A stretch of DNA of 64,000 nucleotides from Natronospira sp. (GTDB lineage Bacteria; Pseudomonadota; Gammaproteobacteria; Natronospirales; Natronospiraceae). The notes beneath the pieces are model-generated. The model worked only from the letters and a program-made list of their open reading frames with translations. It did not search any database and was not told where the DNA came from. The position numbers and the translations under genes are program-made. Position 1 is the first letter of the stretch. Every line of letters begins with the position of its first letter. The DNA lies in contig PWMQ01000101.1 in assembly GCA_003558125.1 (NCBI GenBank), forward strand, positions 1 to 64,000, read 5' to 3'. This document shows positions 36,082-45,580 of the stretch, piece after piece.

Positions 36082-37320
36082 TTAGCAATTCAACGCTTCA
36101 AAGGCGTAATACGCCACTGCATCGCCCAAGGCCACTGTCTCCCCGGCAGGCACCCTCGCCAAACCATCCGCCCAGCTGGCGGAGCTCAACACTCCGGAGC
36201 CCTGGTGGGGATAGGTCTGGAGGCGGCCGTCCTCGACGCGGACGCGGAGGTATTCCTCGCGCTTGCCGGGCTTCGGGCGCTCGAAGTTGGCAGGCAGTGG
36301 GACAGGCGCCGGGACGATCCTGTCCCGGCCCTGCAGATGGCGCAACAGGGGAGCGCCAAAAAGCAGAAAGGTCACGAACAGGGAGACCGGGTTGCCGGGC
36401 AGCCCCAGAAAGGCCACCTGGCGATCTTGATGGCTCACATGCCCGAAGGCCACGGGTTTGCCCGGTTTGACCGCTATCCGCCACAAATCCAGGGCACCCA
36501 GTGCCTGTACGGCGGCTTTGACGTGATCCTCGTCACCGACGGAAACACCGCCGCTGGAGATGATCAGATCCGATCGGGCGGCCGCCTCCTGCAGTGCCTT
36601 GTGTGTGGCTTCGGGGGTGTCCGCCACACGCCAGGCCGGCAGGACCTGGCAGCCCATTTCAGTGAGCAGGCCGCTCAACATGCTTTCGTTGCTGTTGTAG
36701 ATCTGGGCCGGGCCCAGGGGCTGACCCGGCTGGACCAGTTCATCGCCGGTGGACAGGATGGCCACCACCGGGCAGCGGCGGACCGTCAGTTCAGCCAGGC
36801 CGGAGCCAGCAGCAACGCCAATATCCTGCGGGCGCAGGCGTCGCCCGGCAGGCAGGATGTCGTCACCGGCCGCAATGTCCTCGCCGGCCCGGCGGATGTT
36901 GTCGCCGACTTTGATCGCACCATCGATCCATACCCGGCCATCTGATTCCCGGCAGCGTTCCTGCATGACTACCGTATCGGCGCCTGCCGGGATCACTGCG
37001 CCGGTATAGATCCGGGCTGCTGTGCCCTGTTCGAGCGGGGGGGGCGCATGGCCGGCGGGAATACGCTGACTCAGGGGCATCCCTTCACCGGCTTCGAATT
37101 CAGCCGCACGAAGTGCATAGCCATCCATGGCGCTGTTGTCCGCCGGGGGCGTGGGGCTGTCGGCAATTACCGATCGCGCCAACGTTCGGCCCAGGCAGTC
37201 GGCCAGGGGCAGCGTTTCCTCGCCAGTCAATGGCGCGACTGCCGCCAGAAGCTGGTCCCGGGCGGCCTCCACGCTCATCAGCTTGTGCGCATTGCTGTCG
37301 CAGCTGACAGGCTCAGCCAT
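36082..37320 (-). CDS. moeA: Molybdopterin molybdenumtransferase
   Basis: A 412-residue MoeA protein that inserts molybdate into adenylylated molybdopterin. Visible family motifs are DNSAMDGYAL near residue 62, GAVIPAGADTVVMQE (domain III start), PVVAILSTGDELVQPGQPL, SSGGVSVGDEDHVKAAVQALG and FLGLPGNPVSLFVTFLLFG in the substrate-binding domain. The gene overlaps the upstream unknown gene by 8 bp, so they are translated together. It lies next to moaB and about 1.5 kb from narI, and supplies the Mo-bisMGD precursor for NarG. Confidence 0.94.
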   Translation of the reverse strand: MAEPVSCDSNAHKLMSVEAARDQLLAAVAPLTGEETLPLADCLGRTLARSVIADSPTPPADNSAMDGYALRAAEFEAGEGMPLSQRIPAGHAPPPLEQGTAARIYTGAVIPAGADTVVMQERCRESDGRVWIDGAIKVGDNIRRAGEDIAAGDDILPAGRRLRPQDIGVAAGSGLAELTVRRCPVVAILSTGDELVQPGQPLGPAQIYNSNESMLSGLLTEMGCQVLPAWRVADTPEATHKALQEAAARSDLIISSGGVSVGDEDHVKAAVQALGALDLWRIAVKPGKPVAFGHVSHQDRQVAFLGLPGNPVSLFVTFLLFGAPLLRHLQGRDRIVPAPVPLPANFERPKPGKREEYLRVRVEDGRLQTYPHQGSGVLSSASWADGLARVPAGETVALGDAVAYYAFEALNC

Positions 37321-37753
37321 GTTGTGACTCCATGCTCACCGGATTGCCTTCCCGGTCAATGAACAGGAAGCGCTCCAGGCTGCCGCCGGACATGATGGTC
37401 TGGGCCATGCGCTTGAGATGATTGTCCACGTCTTCCTCGGAAGGCGGATTGGGGCCTTGGCCGGGCAGCACCGCTGTCATCATCAGGCCCCAGCCCGGCG
37501 CCCCGGCATCGGCATCCTGCTTGAGGCTGGCAAAATCCAGCTTCTCATTGATGTCGAAGCTCTTTATGGCAATTGGCACCAGCTCACCCTCGTTCTCGAT
37601 GGGACGTGTCTTGCCATCCTCACCCTGGGCGTAGGCATGGTCAATCCGCAGCAATACCGTCAGCAGCTTGTGCGGCTGCGGCTCAGCAGCGGCGATGGCG
37701 ATCATGTCGTCGAAGCCGTGGATGGTTCTTTCGGCAATCTGAGTTGTGTTCAT
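37313..37753 (-). CDS. Unknown protein of the moe/nar cluster
   Basis: A 146-residue soluble protein from ATG at 37753 (MNTTQIAERTIHGFDDMIA). The frame extends upstream into the REP pair without a start site. I do not recognise a domain. The sequence is well ordered, with clear helix and strand segments (HKLLTVLLRIDHAYAQGEDG, LVPIAIKSFDINEKLDFASLKQDADAGAPGWGLMMTAVLP, DVDNHLKRMAQTIMSGGSLERFLFIDREGNPV). The last part resembles a small alpha/beta fold. It overlaps the start of moeA by 8 bp, and therefore is likely to work with molybdenum cofactor or nitrate reductase assembly. No homologue could be searched here. Confidence 0.7.
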   Translation of the reverse strand: MNTTQIAERTIHGFDDMIAIAAAEPQPHKLLTVLLRIDHAYAQGEDGKTRPIENEGELVPIAIKSFDINEKLDFASLKQDADAGAPGWGLMMTAVLPGQGPNPPSEEDVDNHLKRMAQTIMSGGSLERFLFIDREGNPVSMESQHG

Positions 37754-37797
37754 ATTTGTCCCGGTAAAGAATCTGTACAGCGTTTCATAGGACCACC

Positions 37798-37880
37798 GTA
37801 GGAGCGAATTCATTCGCGATTCCCACAATGAGAGGGCGCCGTGCCCGCCCGAAGCCGATCGCGGATGAATCCGCTCCTAC
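37798..37880. repeat. REPIN-like inverted pair, copy C
   Basis: A forward unit (37798-37820) and a reverse unit (37858-37880) face each other. The forward unit has core GAGCGAATTCATTCGC, the reverse has GCGGATGAATCCGC, so the two halves belong to two sequence variants. It lies in the gap before ppiC-type gene end and the unknown gene start. Confidence 0.9.
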
Positions 37881-37888
37881 TGTGCTAT

Positions 37889-38704
37889 TCATTGAACCAG
37901 CGGTGAGGTCGCCGCGTCCAGGTCAATGCCTTGAATCTCTGCCTGGCCAGCCAGTATCGAGATGTATTGGCTGACTCCCCGACGGTAGACAGACTCCACC
38001 AGGTAACTCTCGATCTGAGGGCGGGCTTCCTCGAAATCCAGAGGGCGGCCTTCATCACGGTGACGGATGAGAACAATGTGAAAGCCATAGCGGCTCTCCA
38101 CGGCATGCTCGGCCACTTCACCCACGGGCAGGCGGGACAGGGCGCGTTCGAACTCCGGCGTGGTCTGGCCGCGTGCAATGATGCCCAGGTGCCCGCCTTC
38201 TTCCGCTGATGGGCAGCGGGAATGCTCCCGGGCCAGGGTCAGGAAGCTGGCATTCTCTTCTCGCAATTGACGGATCAGTTCCTTGGACTGCTTCCTGGCC
38301 TGGTCGCGCAGTTCGTCATCATCCGGCGGGGCCGGCAGCAAGATATGAGAGACCTCATGCTGATCCGGGGTCCGGAGCTTGTCGCGATTGGCGTCAAACC
38401 ATTGGCGGCAGTCCGCCTCGGTGGGTTCCGGTCGATCCACATTGCGATCCAGAAGCTCCCGGATCATGGCTTCCTCGCGGGTTTCATCCCCCTCCGGGGT
38501 GATCTCACTCAGACCCTGGCGCTCGGCCTCATCCAGTAGCAATTCCCGGACAACCAGTGCGGTGGCGGCATTTCGCCGTGCCGTGCGCAGATTGGCGGCA
38601 GGATGATACTGCACTTCCCGATTGATGCTGTCTTCGCTGATCACCCGGCCATTCACCCGAATATCCGCTGAACCGGCGCGGGGGTCATGCATTTGTACTG
38701 TCAT
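37889..38704 (-). CDS. Parvulin-type peptidyl-prolyl isomerase of the nar cluster
   Basis: A 271-residue protein with no signal peptide, so it acts in the cytoplasm. The parvulin domain covers about 118-235: HEVSHILLPAP, LAREHSRCPSAEEGGHLGIIARGQTTPEFERALSRLP and VAEHAVESRYGFHIVLIRHRDEG are the conserved strands and loops. The N-terminal 100 residues are helical (SurA/NifM-like). Genes of this type follow narI in many denitrifying gammaproteobacteria and are thought to help maturation of the nitrate reductase. It lies 142 bp downstream of narI with a REP pair between. The assignment to Nar assembly is by context. Confidence 0.85.
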   Translation of the reverse strand: MTVQMHDPRAGSADIRVNGRVISEDSINREVQYHPAANLRTARRNAATALVVRELLLDEAERQGLSEITPEGDETREEAMIRELLDRNVDRPEPTEADCRQWFDANRDKLRTPDQHEVSHILLPAPPDDDELRDQARKQSKELIRQLREENASFLTLAREHSRCPSAEEGGHLGIIARGQTTPEFERALSRLPVGEVAEHAVESRYGFHIVLIRHRDEGRPLDFEEARPQIESYLVESVYRRGVSQYISILAGQAEIQGIDLDAATSPLVQ

Positions 38705-38735
38705 TTTGGAAAAACCTCCGGTTTTTCAACATCCC

Positions 38736-38830
38736 GTAGGAGCGAATTCATTCGCGATATCCACGATGAGATGCCGTTATGGCTTCCCAATCGCATTCCC
38801 AGCTTCAATCGCGGATAAATCCGCTCCTAC
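38736..38830. repeat. REPIN-like inverted pair, copy D
   Basis: A forward unit (38736-38758) and a reverse unit (38808-38830) face each other across 49 bp, between narI and the parvulin gene. Structure is the same as in copy C. Confidence 0.9.
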
Positions 38831-38845
38831 GCTGGTCATTCGGGC

Positions 38846-39529
38846 TCAGCGAGCCCGAACGACCTGGTATGCCCGGCGAACGTATGCCACCGGCCAGCTC
38901 CAGATGTGCACCAGCCGACTGAAGGGGAAGGCGGTGAACATGATCATCCCCAGGAACATGTGCAGCTTGTAGATCCAGTGCACGTCCACAACATACTCCC
39001 AGGCGCCGGCCTGGAAGGTAACGATGGACTGTGCCCAGGAACCGAGCTGAACCATGACATAGCCGTCGGGGTGATCCACGGATACGGCAATGGTGGCCAG
39101 GCCGGTGAGCAGCTGCAGGTAGAGCAGCACCAGGATGAAAGTGTCTGCCGGGGCGCTGTTGGCACGGACCCTTTCATTGAACAATCGCCGCCATACCAGA
39201 ATGGTCATCCCGGCCAGGCAGATCATGCCGAAGATGCCACCGGCCCAGATGGCAATCTGCTGCTTGGCCGCCGTGGTGATGCCGATGGCCTGATAAACCT
39301 CCGGCGGTGTCAGCAGCCCGAAAAGATGCCCGAAGAAGAGCAAAATGATGCCCACATGAAACATCACGCTGCCCCAGCGGAAGGCTCGGCTGTTGTTTAG
39401 CGTCTGGCTGGACATGGCCCGCCAGGTGTACTGGCCCCGCTCATAACGGAGCAGGGAACCCAGGATGAAGATGGCGCCAGCGATGTAGGGAAAGACGCCG
39501 AAGAAGAATTGGTTCAGATAGATTTCCAT
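38846..39529 (-). CDS. narI: Respiratory nitrate reductase gamma subunit (cytochrome b)
   Basis: A 227-residue membrane protein with five hydrophobic helices. The four heme-ligand histidines are His58 and His68 (FHVGIILLFFGH) and His190 and His208 (LHMFLGM, LVHIWSWP), matching His56/66/187/205 of E. coli NarI. It anchors NarGH to the inner membrane and passes electrons from quinol (ubiquinol or menaquinol) through two b hemes. The last residues (RRAYQVVRAR) are basic and cytoplasmic. The gene follows narJ by 17 bp. With anaerobic ubiquinone genes nearby, the electron donor is probably ubiquinol. Confidence 0.96.
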   Translation of the reverse strand: MEIYLNQFFFGVFPYIAGAIFILGSLLRYERGQYTWRAMSSQTLNNSRAFRWGSVMFHVGIILLFFGHLFGLLTPPEVYQAIGITTAAKQQIAIWAGGIFGMICLAGMTILVWRRLFNERVRANSAPADTFILVLLYLQLLTGLATIAVSVDHPDGYVMVQLGSWAQSIVTFQAGAWEYVVDVHWIYKLHMFLGMIMFTAFPFSRLVHIWSWPVAYVRRAYQVVRAR

Positions 39530-39546
39530 GATGTGTCCTCCGACAG

Positions 39547-40287
39547 TCAGCTACGGCCAGCGCCGTTGGATGGTGATTGGCCGGGTTTCTCCATCCATTG
39601 GATGGGAACCTCCTGTTGCGGTTTGCCGCTTTGCGAGATGGGGCAGCCCTCGCCCGACTGACTCGGATCGTGGTTGGCCATGAAGGTGACCTGTTCCTCT
39701 TCCCAGATTTCATCCATCTTGGTGATGGTTTCATCCGGGCCTTCCTTCGCAGCCTGCTCCCGCATGGCCTTTGCTTCGGCCGGTTCACCACCGATTTCCA
39801 CCAGAGCCTCGAATAGCACGGCCCGGTCGGAAGCCTTTTCTCTCAGCCGGGCGCCGAGCAGCACGATCACGGCCATGGCGTCATTCAGCATGGCTTGAAT
39901 TTCCTCCCTGGAACGGGTGGAGAGAAACTCCAGCAGCAGAGGCAGATAGTCCGGCAGCTCCCGGGCATCCAGTTCCAGGCCGGATTCACGGTAGTAATTG
40001 ATCAGCTCCACCATGGCCTGTCCCCGGTCACGGGACTCACCGTGGACATGCTCGAAAAGATGCAGGGAAAGATGGCGGCCCCGATCAAACAGGGCCAGAT
40101 ACTCTTCCTGCAAAGTCATCAGCGGGGCTTCCTGTAGGCGCTGGATGAATGCCTCCAGCGTCGTCATCCGCTCTTGGCTCAGTGCCTGCTCTTTTCGGAG
40201 TGCCTTCAGCATCTCCGGAGCAGCCTGAACGGTCTCCTCGCTAGGGTAGGCCATGAGCCTGGATATGACTTTCAGCGTAAGCATCAT
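39547..40287 (-). CDS. narJ: Nitrate reductase molybdenum cofactor assembly chaperone
   Basis: A 246-residue helical protein of the NarJ/TorD chaperone group. MLTLKVISRLMAYPSEET starts it, and LSLHLFEHVHGESRDRGQAMVELINYYRESGLELDARELPDYLPLLLEFLS is the conserved core. It binds apo-NarG and delays membrane attachment until cofactors are in place. The start overlaps the end of narH by 4 bp. The C-terminus carries a polar tail (SQSGEGCPISQSGKPQQEVPIQ) that is longer than in E. coli NarJ. Confidence 0.95.
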   Translation of the reverse strand: MMLTLKVISRLMAYPSEETVQAAPEMLKALRKEQALSQERMTTLEAFIQRLQEAPLMTLQEEYLALFDRGRHLSLHLFEHVHGESRDRGQAMVELINYYRESGLELDARELPDYLPLLLEFLSTRSREEIQAMLNDAMAVIVLLGARLREKASDRAVLFEALVEIGGEPAEAKAMREQAAKEGPDETITKMDEIWEEEQVTFMANHDPSQSGEGCPISQSGKPQQEVPIQWMEKPGQSPSNGAGRS

Positions 40288-41834
40288 GCCTTCTCCCTGT
40301 CTGCTTTGATGGGGAAGAACTTGCGCTGTGCTAGCGGTTTTCCACCGAAGACATCCGGGTCACTGTGACCAGCATCACAGCCACCACCGAAGCTAAAGCC
40401 GCAGCCGCCACGCTCACTGATACCATCGTAGATGGATTCAGAGTTCTCCCGCTTGTTGGTGGGGATCACGAAGCGATCTTCGTAGTCGGCAATGGCCATG
40501 TAACGGTACATGTCTTCCACGGTCTCCACGTCCAGGCCGACCCGCTCCAGCACTTCCGGCTTTTCCACACCATCCACATGGCGTGCCCGCATAAAGGCGC
40601 GCATGGCCAGCATGCGTTCCATGGCCAGAACGACGGGCTCTTCCTCACCCGCAGTTAGCATATTGGCGAGATAACGTACCGGGATCCGTAGCGCATCCAC
40701 GTCCGGAATCTCACCGTTGAAGCCGATCTTGCCGGCGTCTGCCGCCGACTGAATGGGCGACAGGGGCGGGCAATACCAGACCATGGGCAGGGTTCGGTAC
40801 TCCGGATGCAATGGGAAGGCGACCTTCCAGTCCATGGCCATCTTGTAGACCGGCGACTGTTGGGCCGCTTCAATCCAGTTCTCAGGAATACCCTGCTTGC
40901 GGGCCTCGGCGATGATTTCCGGGTCATTGGGATCCAGGAAGACATCCAGCTGAGCCTCGTAGAGGTCCTGCTCATTGGGCACGCTGGCGGCCCCTTCGAT
41001 GCGGTCGGCGTCGTAGAGCAGCACGCCCAGGTAGCGAATCCGGCCCACACAGGTTTCAGAACAGACGGTTGGCTCACCCACCTCGATGCGCGGGTAGCAG
41101 AAGATACACTTCTCGGATTTGCCTGTTTTCCAGTTGTAGTAAATCTTCTTGTAGGGGCAACCGGAGACGCACATCCGCCAGCCTCGGCATTTCTCCTGGT
41201 CGATGAGGACAATGCCGTCTTCTTCCCGCTTATAGATAGCTCCAGAGGGGCAGGATGCCACGCAAGTGGGGTTGAGGCAGTGCTCGCAGAGGCGGGGCAG
41301 GTACATCATGAAGGTGTTTTCGAACTGCCCGTAGATCTCCTTCTGCACACCCTCGAAGTTGTAGTCCTTGGCGCGGTGTTTGAACTCGGTGCCAAGAATC
41401 TCCTCCCAGTTGGGGCCCCACTCGATTTTCTCCATACGCTTGCCGGTCAGGGCCGAGCGCGGCCGGGCCGTGGGCATGGTCTTGGTGTCCGGCGCATTCT
41501 GGAGGAAGCCGTAGTCGTAATCCCAGGGCTCGTAGTAATCGTCAATGGCCGGCATGTCCGGGTTGGCGAAGATGTTCGCCAGGATTCGCCAGCGGCCACC
41601 GATCTTGGGCTGAATGCTGCCATTGGATTTCCGTACCCAGCCGCCATTCCAACGGTCCTGGTTTTCCCACTCCTTGGGGTAACCAATGCCAGGCTTGGTT
41701 TCCACGTTATTGAACCAGGCGTACTCCATACCCTCGCGGGAAGTCCAGACATTCTTGCAAGTCACCGAGCAGGTGTGACAGCCGATGCACTTGTCAAGAT
41801 TCAGTACCTTGCCAATTTGCGCTCGAATTCTCAT
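40284..41834 (-). CDS. narH: Respiratory nitrate reductase beta subunit (iron-sulfur protein)
   Basis: A 516-residue protein with four Cys groups: CIGCHTCSVTCKN at 16-28, CEHCLNPTCVASCPSGAI, CRGWRMCVSGCPYKKIYYNW and CIFCYPRIEVGEPTVCSETCVGR. The third group has Trp in place of one Cys (CRGWRMC), as in NarH proteins that carry one 3Fe-4S and three 4Fe-4S clusters. It moves electrons from NarI to NarG. The start overlaps narG by 4 bp (ATGA). The C-terminus (GCGFSFGGGCDAGHSDPDVFGGKPLAQRKFFPI) has a Cys- and Gly-rich stretch seen in the NarH family, less conserved. Confidence 0.96.
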   Translation of the reverse strand: MRIRAQIGKVLNLDKCIGCHTCSVTCKNVWTSREGMEYAWFNNVETKPGIGYPKEWENQDRWNGGWVRKSNGSIQPKIGGRWRILANIFANPDMPAIDDYYEPWDYDYGFLQNAPDTKTMPTARPRSALTGKRMEKIEWGPNWEEILGTEFKHRAKDYNFEGVQKEIYGQFENTFMMYLPRLCEHCLNPTCVASCPSGAIYKREEDGIVLIDQEKCRGWRMCVSGCPYKKIYYNWKTGKSEKCIFCYPRIEVGEPTVCSETCVGRIRYLGVLLYDADRIEGAASVPNEQDLYEAQLDVFLDPNDPEIIAEARKQGIPENWIEAAQQSPVYKMAMDWKVAFPLHPEYRTLPMVWYCPPLSPIQSAADAGKIGFNGEIPDVDALRIPVRYLANMLTAGEEEPVVLAMERMLAMRAFMRARHVDGVEKPEVLERVGLDVETVEDMYRYMAIADYEDRFVIPTNKRENSESIYDGISERGGCGFSFGGGCDAGHSDPDVFGGKPLAQRKFFPIKADREKA

Positions 41835-44800
41835 TTGGCACCCTCCAGATACATGGCGTCGCCGGCATCGTCGTTATCCATCCAGTCCACCTTGTCCATC
41901 TTGCGGACAATGATGAATTCATCACGGTTGGCACCGACGGTTCCGTGGTAATTGAAGAAATAACTCTGCTGGGCATAGCCCCCGATCATATGGGTGGGCT
42001 TGAGCACCGCTCGGGTGACGGAGTTGTGAATGCCGCCTCGCATGCCGGTGATTTCCGAGCCGGGGGTGTTCACAATCTTCTCCTGGGCGTGGTACATCAT
42101 GGACATGCCTTCCGGAACCCGCTGACTCACCACAGCCCGGGCGGTAATTGCACCGTTGATGTTGAAGGCTTCAATCCAGTCGTTGTCCTTGATGTCTGCC
42201 TTGGCCGCATCGGTCTCGCTCATCCAGATGATGGGACCACCCCGCGACAGGGTCAGCATGAGCAGGTTGTCGGTATAGGTGCTGTGGATGCCCCACTTCT
42301 GGTGAGGCGTGATGAAGTTCAGCACCACTTCCTTGTTGCCATTGGAGCGCTTGCCTTCCATGGCATCGGTTGTCTTGAGATCCACTGGCGGCTTGTAAAG
42401 GCAGAGTTGCTCCCCAAAGGCCCGCATCCAGAGGTGGTCCTGGTAGAACTGCTGACGGCCGGTGAGGGTGCGCCAGGGGATCATCTCGTTCACATTGGTC
42501 CAGCCGGCGTTGTAGCTCACCTTCTCCGATTCAATGCCGGACCAGATGGGGGAGGTGTAGATCTTGCGTGGCTGAGCCTTGAGATCGTTAAAGCGGAGCT
42601 TTTCGGCCGCATGACCTTCCACCAGATGAGTATGGCTGCGTCCGGTTTTTTCAGACAGAGACTGCCAGGACTTCATGGCCACCTTGCCATTGGTTTCGGG
42701 TGCCAGCATGAGCACCGTCTCGGCGGCATCCACCGCTGTCTCGATCTTCGGCTGACCCTTGGCGGAACCCTTGCTCTGGATGCCATTGAGATCCCGCAGC
42801 GCTTGTACTTCCTCACTGGTATCCCATTGCATGCCCTTGCCGTTATTGCCGGCTTTCTCCATCAGAGGGCCAAGCGCGGTGAAGCGCTCGTAGGTGGCCG
42901 GGTAATCCCGCTCCACCGGTACGATGTTGGGCATGGTCTTGCCCGGAATGGGCTCACATTCGCCCTTCTTCCAGTCCTTCACATCCAGGGCCTGGGCCAG
43001 CTCCGCAGGCGAGTCATGCAACAGGGGCAGGGTCACTACATCGGTCTCGGTTCCCAGATGACCGGGAACCAGTTCCGCGAAGCGCTTGGCAATGCCCTTG
43101 TAGATATCCCAGTCGGAGCGGGATTCCCAGGCCGGATCCACGGCCGCGGTCAGCGGGTGGATGAAAGGGTGCATGTCCGACGTATTCAGGTCGTCCTTTT
43201 CGTACCAGGTAGCAGTTGGCAGGACGATGTCGGAATACATGCAGGTGGTGGACATGCGGAAATCCAGGGTGGTCAGAAGATCCAGCTTGCCCTGGGCGGC
43301 TTCCCGCCATTTGACTTCCCGGGGGTGCTTGTCGGTTTCGTCACCCAGGTCCTTGTTCTGCAGGCCGGTCTCGGTGCCCAGCAAGTACTTCAGGAAGTAC
43401 TCATGGCCCTTGCCGGACGAGCCCAGGAGATTGGAGCGCCACACGAACATATTGCGCGGGAAGTTGGCGGGGTTGTCCGGGTCTTCACAGGCGAAGCCCA
43501 GCTCGCCGGATTTCAGCTGTTCAACCACATAGTCCTTGGGGTCCTTCCCAGCCGCCTTGGCGGCCTTCCCGATCTCCAGGGGGTTCCGCCCGAGTTGGGG
43601 TGCGGAAGGCAGCCAGCCCATGCGCTCGGCTCGGACGTTGAAGTCAATCATGTGGCCCTGGAAGTCGCTTTCCTTGGCCAGGGGGGAGAGGACTTCACCA
43701 ATCTCCAGCTTCTCATGCCGCCATTGGCTTGTATGGTTGTAGAAGAATGAGGTGGAGTTCATATGCCGTGGCGGACGGTTCCAGTCCAGGGCAAAGGCCA
43801 GTGGCGTCCAGCCCGGCTGGGGACGGAGTTTTTCCTGCCCCACATAGTGGGCCCAGCCACCGCCGGAGACGCCGATGCAGCCACACATCATCAACATCTT
43901 GATCACGCCCCGGTAGTTCATGTCCATGTGGTACCAGTGGTTCATGGCGGCACCAATGATGATCATGGACTTGCCCTTGGTCTTGTGGGCGTTCTCGGCA
44001 AACTGCTGGGCTACGGCGATGACCTTCTCTCGCGGTACCCCGGTAATACGTTCCTGCCAGGCTGGGGTGTAAGGCACGTCGTCGTCATAGCTGGCGGCCA
44101 CATTGCCACCGCCCAGGCCCCGGTCGATGCCGTAGTTGGCTACCATCAGGTCGAAGACCGTGGCGACTTTGACTTCGCTACCATCGGCCAGCTTGACCTT
44201 GCGGGCCGGGACATTGCGAAGTTGCACAGGATCATGCTCGGTGTGTGACCAGTGGGCATTGCCGCCACCCCCGAAGTAGGGGAAGGCCACCGTGACCACT
44301 TCGTCCTTGCTGTCGATCTCACTGAGCTGGGGGCGGATCTCATTGCCATCGGCATACAGGGTCTCCAGATTCCAGCGGCGATCTTCCTCGCCCCAGCGGA
44401 AGCCGATGGAGCCGCGCGGCACCACGATCTTGCCGCTGCTCTCATCGCGGACCAGGGTTTTCCACTCGGGATTGTTCTTCTGGCCCATGTTATCGGCCAG
44501 GTCCGAGGCACGCAGATAACGGCCCGGTACCACCCGGCCGTCCTGTTCGTCCAGCATCACCAGGCCAGGCAGGTCGGTGTACTTGCGGACATAGTCATCG
44601 AAGTATTCACTCTTTCCCTCCACATGCCATTCCCTGAGGATGACATGCCCCATGGCCATGGCGAGGGCAGAGTCGGTGCCCTGTTTCGGGTTGAGCCAGA
44701 TGTCACCGAACTTGGATGCCTCGGAATAGTCCGGCGTCACCGTGACTGTCTTCGTTCCGCGATAGCGGGCCTCGGTCATGTAATGAGCATCCGGCGTCCG

Positions 44801-45580
44801 GGTCTGGGGCACATTGGAGCCCCACATCATCAGGAAGGTGGAGTTGAACCAGTCGGCAGACTCGGGCACGTCCGTCTGCTCACCCCAGGTCTGGGGCGAA
44901 GCCGGCGGCAGATCGCAGTACCAGTCGTAGAAGCTCATGCAGGTGCCGCCGATCAGCGACAGGTAGCGGGTACCGGCGGCGTAGGAGACCATGGACATGG
45001 CCGGGATCGGCGAGAAGCCGATGATCCGGTCAGGTCCGAATTGCTTCGCCGTGTAGATATTGGCCGCCGCAATGATCTCATTGGCCTCATTCCACTCGGC
45101 CCTTAGAAAACCACCGAGGCCACGCCGGGATTTGTAGCTTTCGGCCTTCTTCGGGTCTTCCACGATGGATTGCCAGGCGTTCACAGGATCACTGTGACTC
45201 TGCTTCGCTTCCCGCCACAGTTCCAGCAGGCGGCGGCGGATCATGGGGTATTTCACCCGGTTGGCACTGTAGATGTACCAGGAATAGCTGGCACCTCGGG
45301 CGCAGCCACGGGGCTCGTGATTGGGCAGGCCCGGGCGGGTACGCGGGTAATCGGTCTGCTGGGTCTCCCAGGTGACCAGGCCGTTCTTGACGTAGATCTT
45401 CCAGGAACAGGATCCGGTGCAGTTCACCCCGTGGGTGGAACGTACGATTCGGTCATGCTGCCAACGAGCACGGTAACTGTCCTCCCAGCGCCGACTTTCG
45501 TCGGTCTTGACGCCGTGATCTTCGGAGAAGGTTTCCTTCTCCCTTTTGAAAAAGGTCAGATTGTCGAGAAAATGACTCAT
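41831..45580 (-). CDS. narG: Respiratory nitrate reductase alpha subunit (molybdenum catalytic subunit)
   Basis: A 1249-residue Mo-bisMGD enzyme that reduces nitrate to nitrite in the cytoplasm. The FS0 cluster site is near residue 50 (RSTHGVNCTGSCSWKIYVKNG, with His then two Cys), followed by the Tat-like N-terminal remnant typical of NarG rather than a cleaved signal. Mo-cofactor binding stretches such as SMIIIGAAMNHWYHMDMNYRGVI and the C-terminal RAVVSQRVPEGMSMMYHAQEK are intact. AAGGAG lies upstream of the ATG. It is first of narGHJI, overlapping narH. It follows narK2 by 83 bp, so all may be read from the narK1 promoter, with no separate Fnr-like box seen before narG. Confidence 0.97.
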   Translation of the reverse strand: MSHFLDNLTFFKREKETFSEDHGVKTDESRRWEDSYRARWQHDRIVRSTHGVNCTGSCSWKIYVKNGLVTWETQQTDYPRTRPGLPNHEPRGCARGASYSWYIYSANRVKYPMIRRRLLELWREAKQSHSDPVNAWQSIVEDPKKAESYKSRRGLGGFLRAEWNEANEIIAAANIYTAKQFGPDRIIGFSPIPAMSMVSYAAGTRYLSLIGGTCMSFYDWYCDLPPASPQTWGEQTDVPESADWFNSTFLMMWGSNVPQTRTPDAHYMTEARYRGTKTVTVTPDYSEASKFGDIWLNPKQGTDSALAMAMGHVILREWHVEGKSEYFDDYVRKYTDLPGLVMLDEQDGRVVPGRYLRASDLADNMGQKNNPEWKTLVRDESSGKIVVPRGSIGFRWGEEDRRWNLETLYADGNEIRPQLSEIDSKDEVVTVAFPYFGGGGNAHWSHTEHDPVQLRNVPARKVKLADGSEVKVATVFDLMVANYGIDRGLGGGNVAASYDDDVPYTPAWQERITGVPREKVIAVAQQFAENAHKTKGKSMIIIGAAMNHWYHMDMNYRGVIKMLMMCGCIGVSGGGWAHYVGQEKLRPQPGWTPLAFALDWNRPPRHMNSTSFFYNHTSQWRHEKLEIGEVLSPLAKESDFQGHMIDFNVRAERMGWLPSAPQLGRNPLEIGKAAKAAGKDPKDYVVEQLKSGELGFACEDPDNPANFPRNMFVWRSNLLGSSGKGHEYFLKYLLGTETGLQNKDLGDETDKHPREVKWREAAQGKLDLLTTLDFRMSTTCMYSDIVLPTATWYEKDDLNTSDMHPFIHPLTAAVDPAWESRSDWDIYKGIAKRFAELVPGHLGTETDVVTLPLLHDSPAELAQALDVKDWKKGECEPIPGKTMPNIVPVERDYPATYERFTALGPLMEKAGNNGKGMQWDTSEEVQALRDLNGIQSKGSAKGQPKIETAVDAAETVLMLAPETNGKVAMKSWQSLSEKTGRSHTHLVEGHAAEKLRFNDLKAQPRKIYTSPIWSGIESEKVSYNAGWTNVNEMIPWRTLTGRQQFYQDHLWMRAFGEQLCLYKPPVDLKTTDAMEGKRSNGNKEVVLNFITPHQKWGIHSTYTDNLLMLTLSRGGPIIWMSETDAAKADIKDNDWIEAFNINGAITARAVVSQRVPEGMSMMYHAQEKIVNTPGSEITGMRGGIHNSVTRAVLKPTHMIGGYAQQSYFFNYHGTVGANRDEFIIVRKMDKVDWMDNDDAGDAMYLEGAK

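Noticed and set aside
35308-38830. CRISPR array suggested by repeated 23-bp units around 35-39 kb.
   Set aside because: Units occur as inverted pairs between genes with irregular distances of hundreds of bases, without regular spacers, and no cas genes are present. They are REP-like.
40806-41951. A 381-codon open frame on the plus strand inside narH.
   Set aside because: It overlaps narH on the opposite strand completely and has no recognisable features.
41945-43750. A 601-codon open frame on the plus strand inside narG.
   Set aside because: It is opposite narG in GC-rich coding DNA, has a low-complexity His/Gly-rich translation and no recognisable domain, whereas narG is certain.
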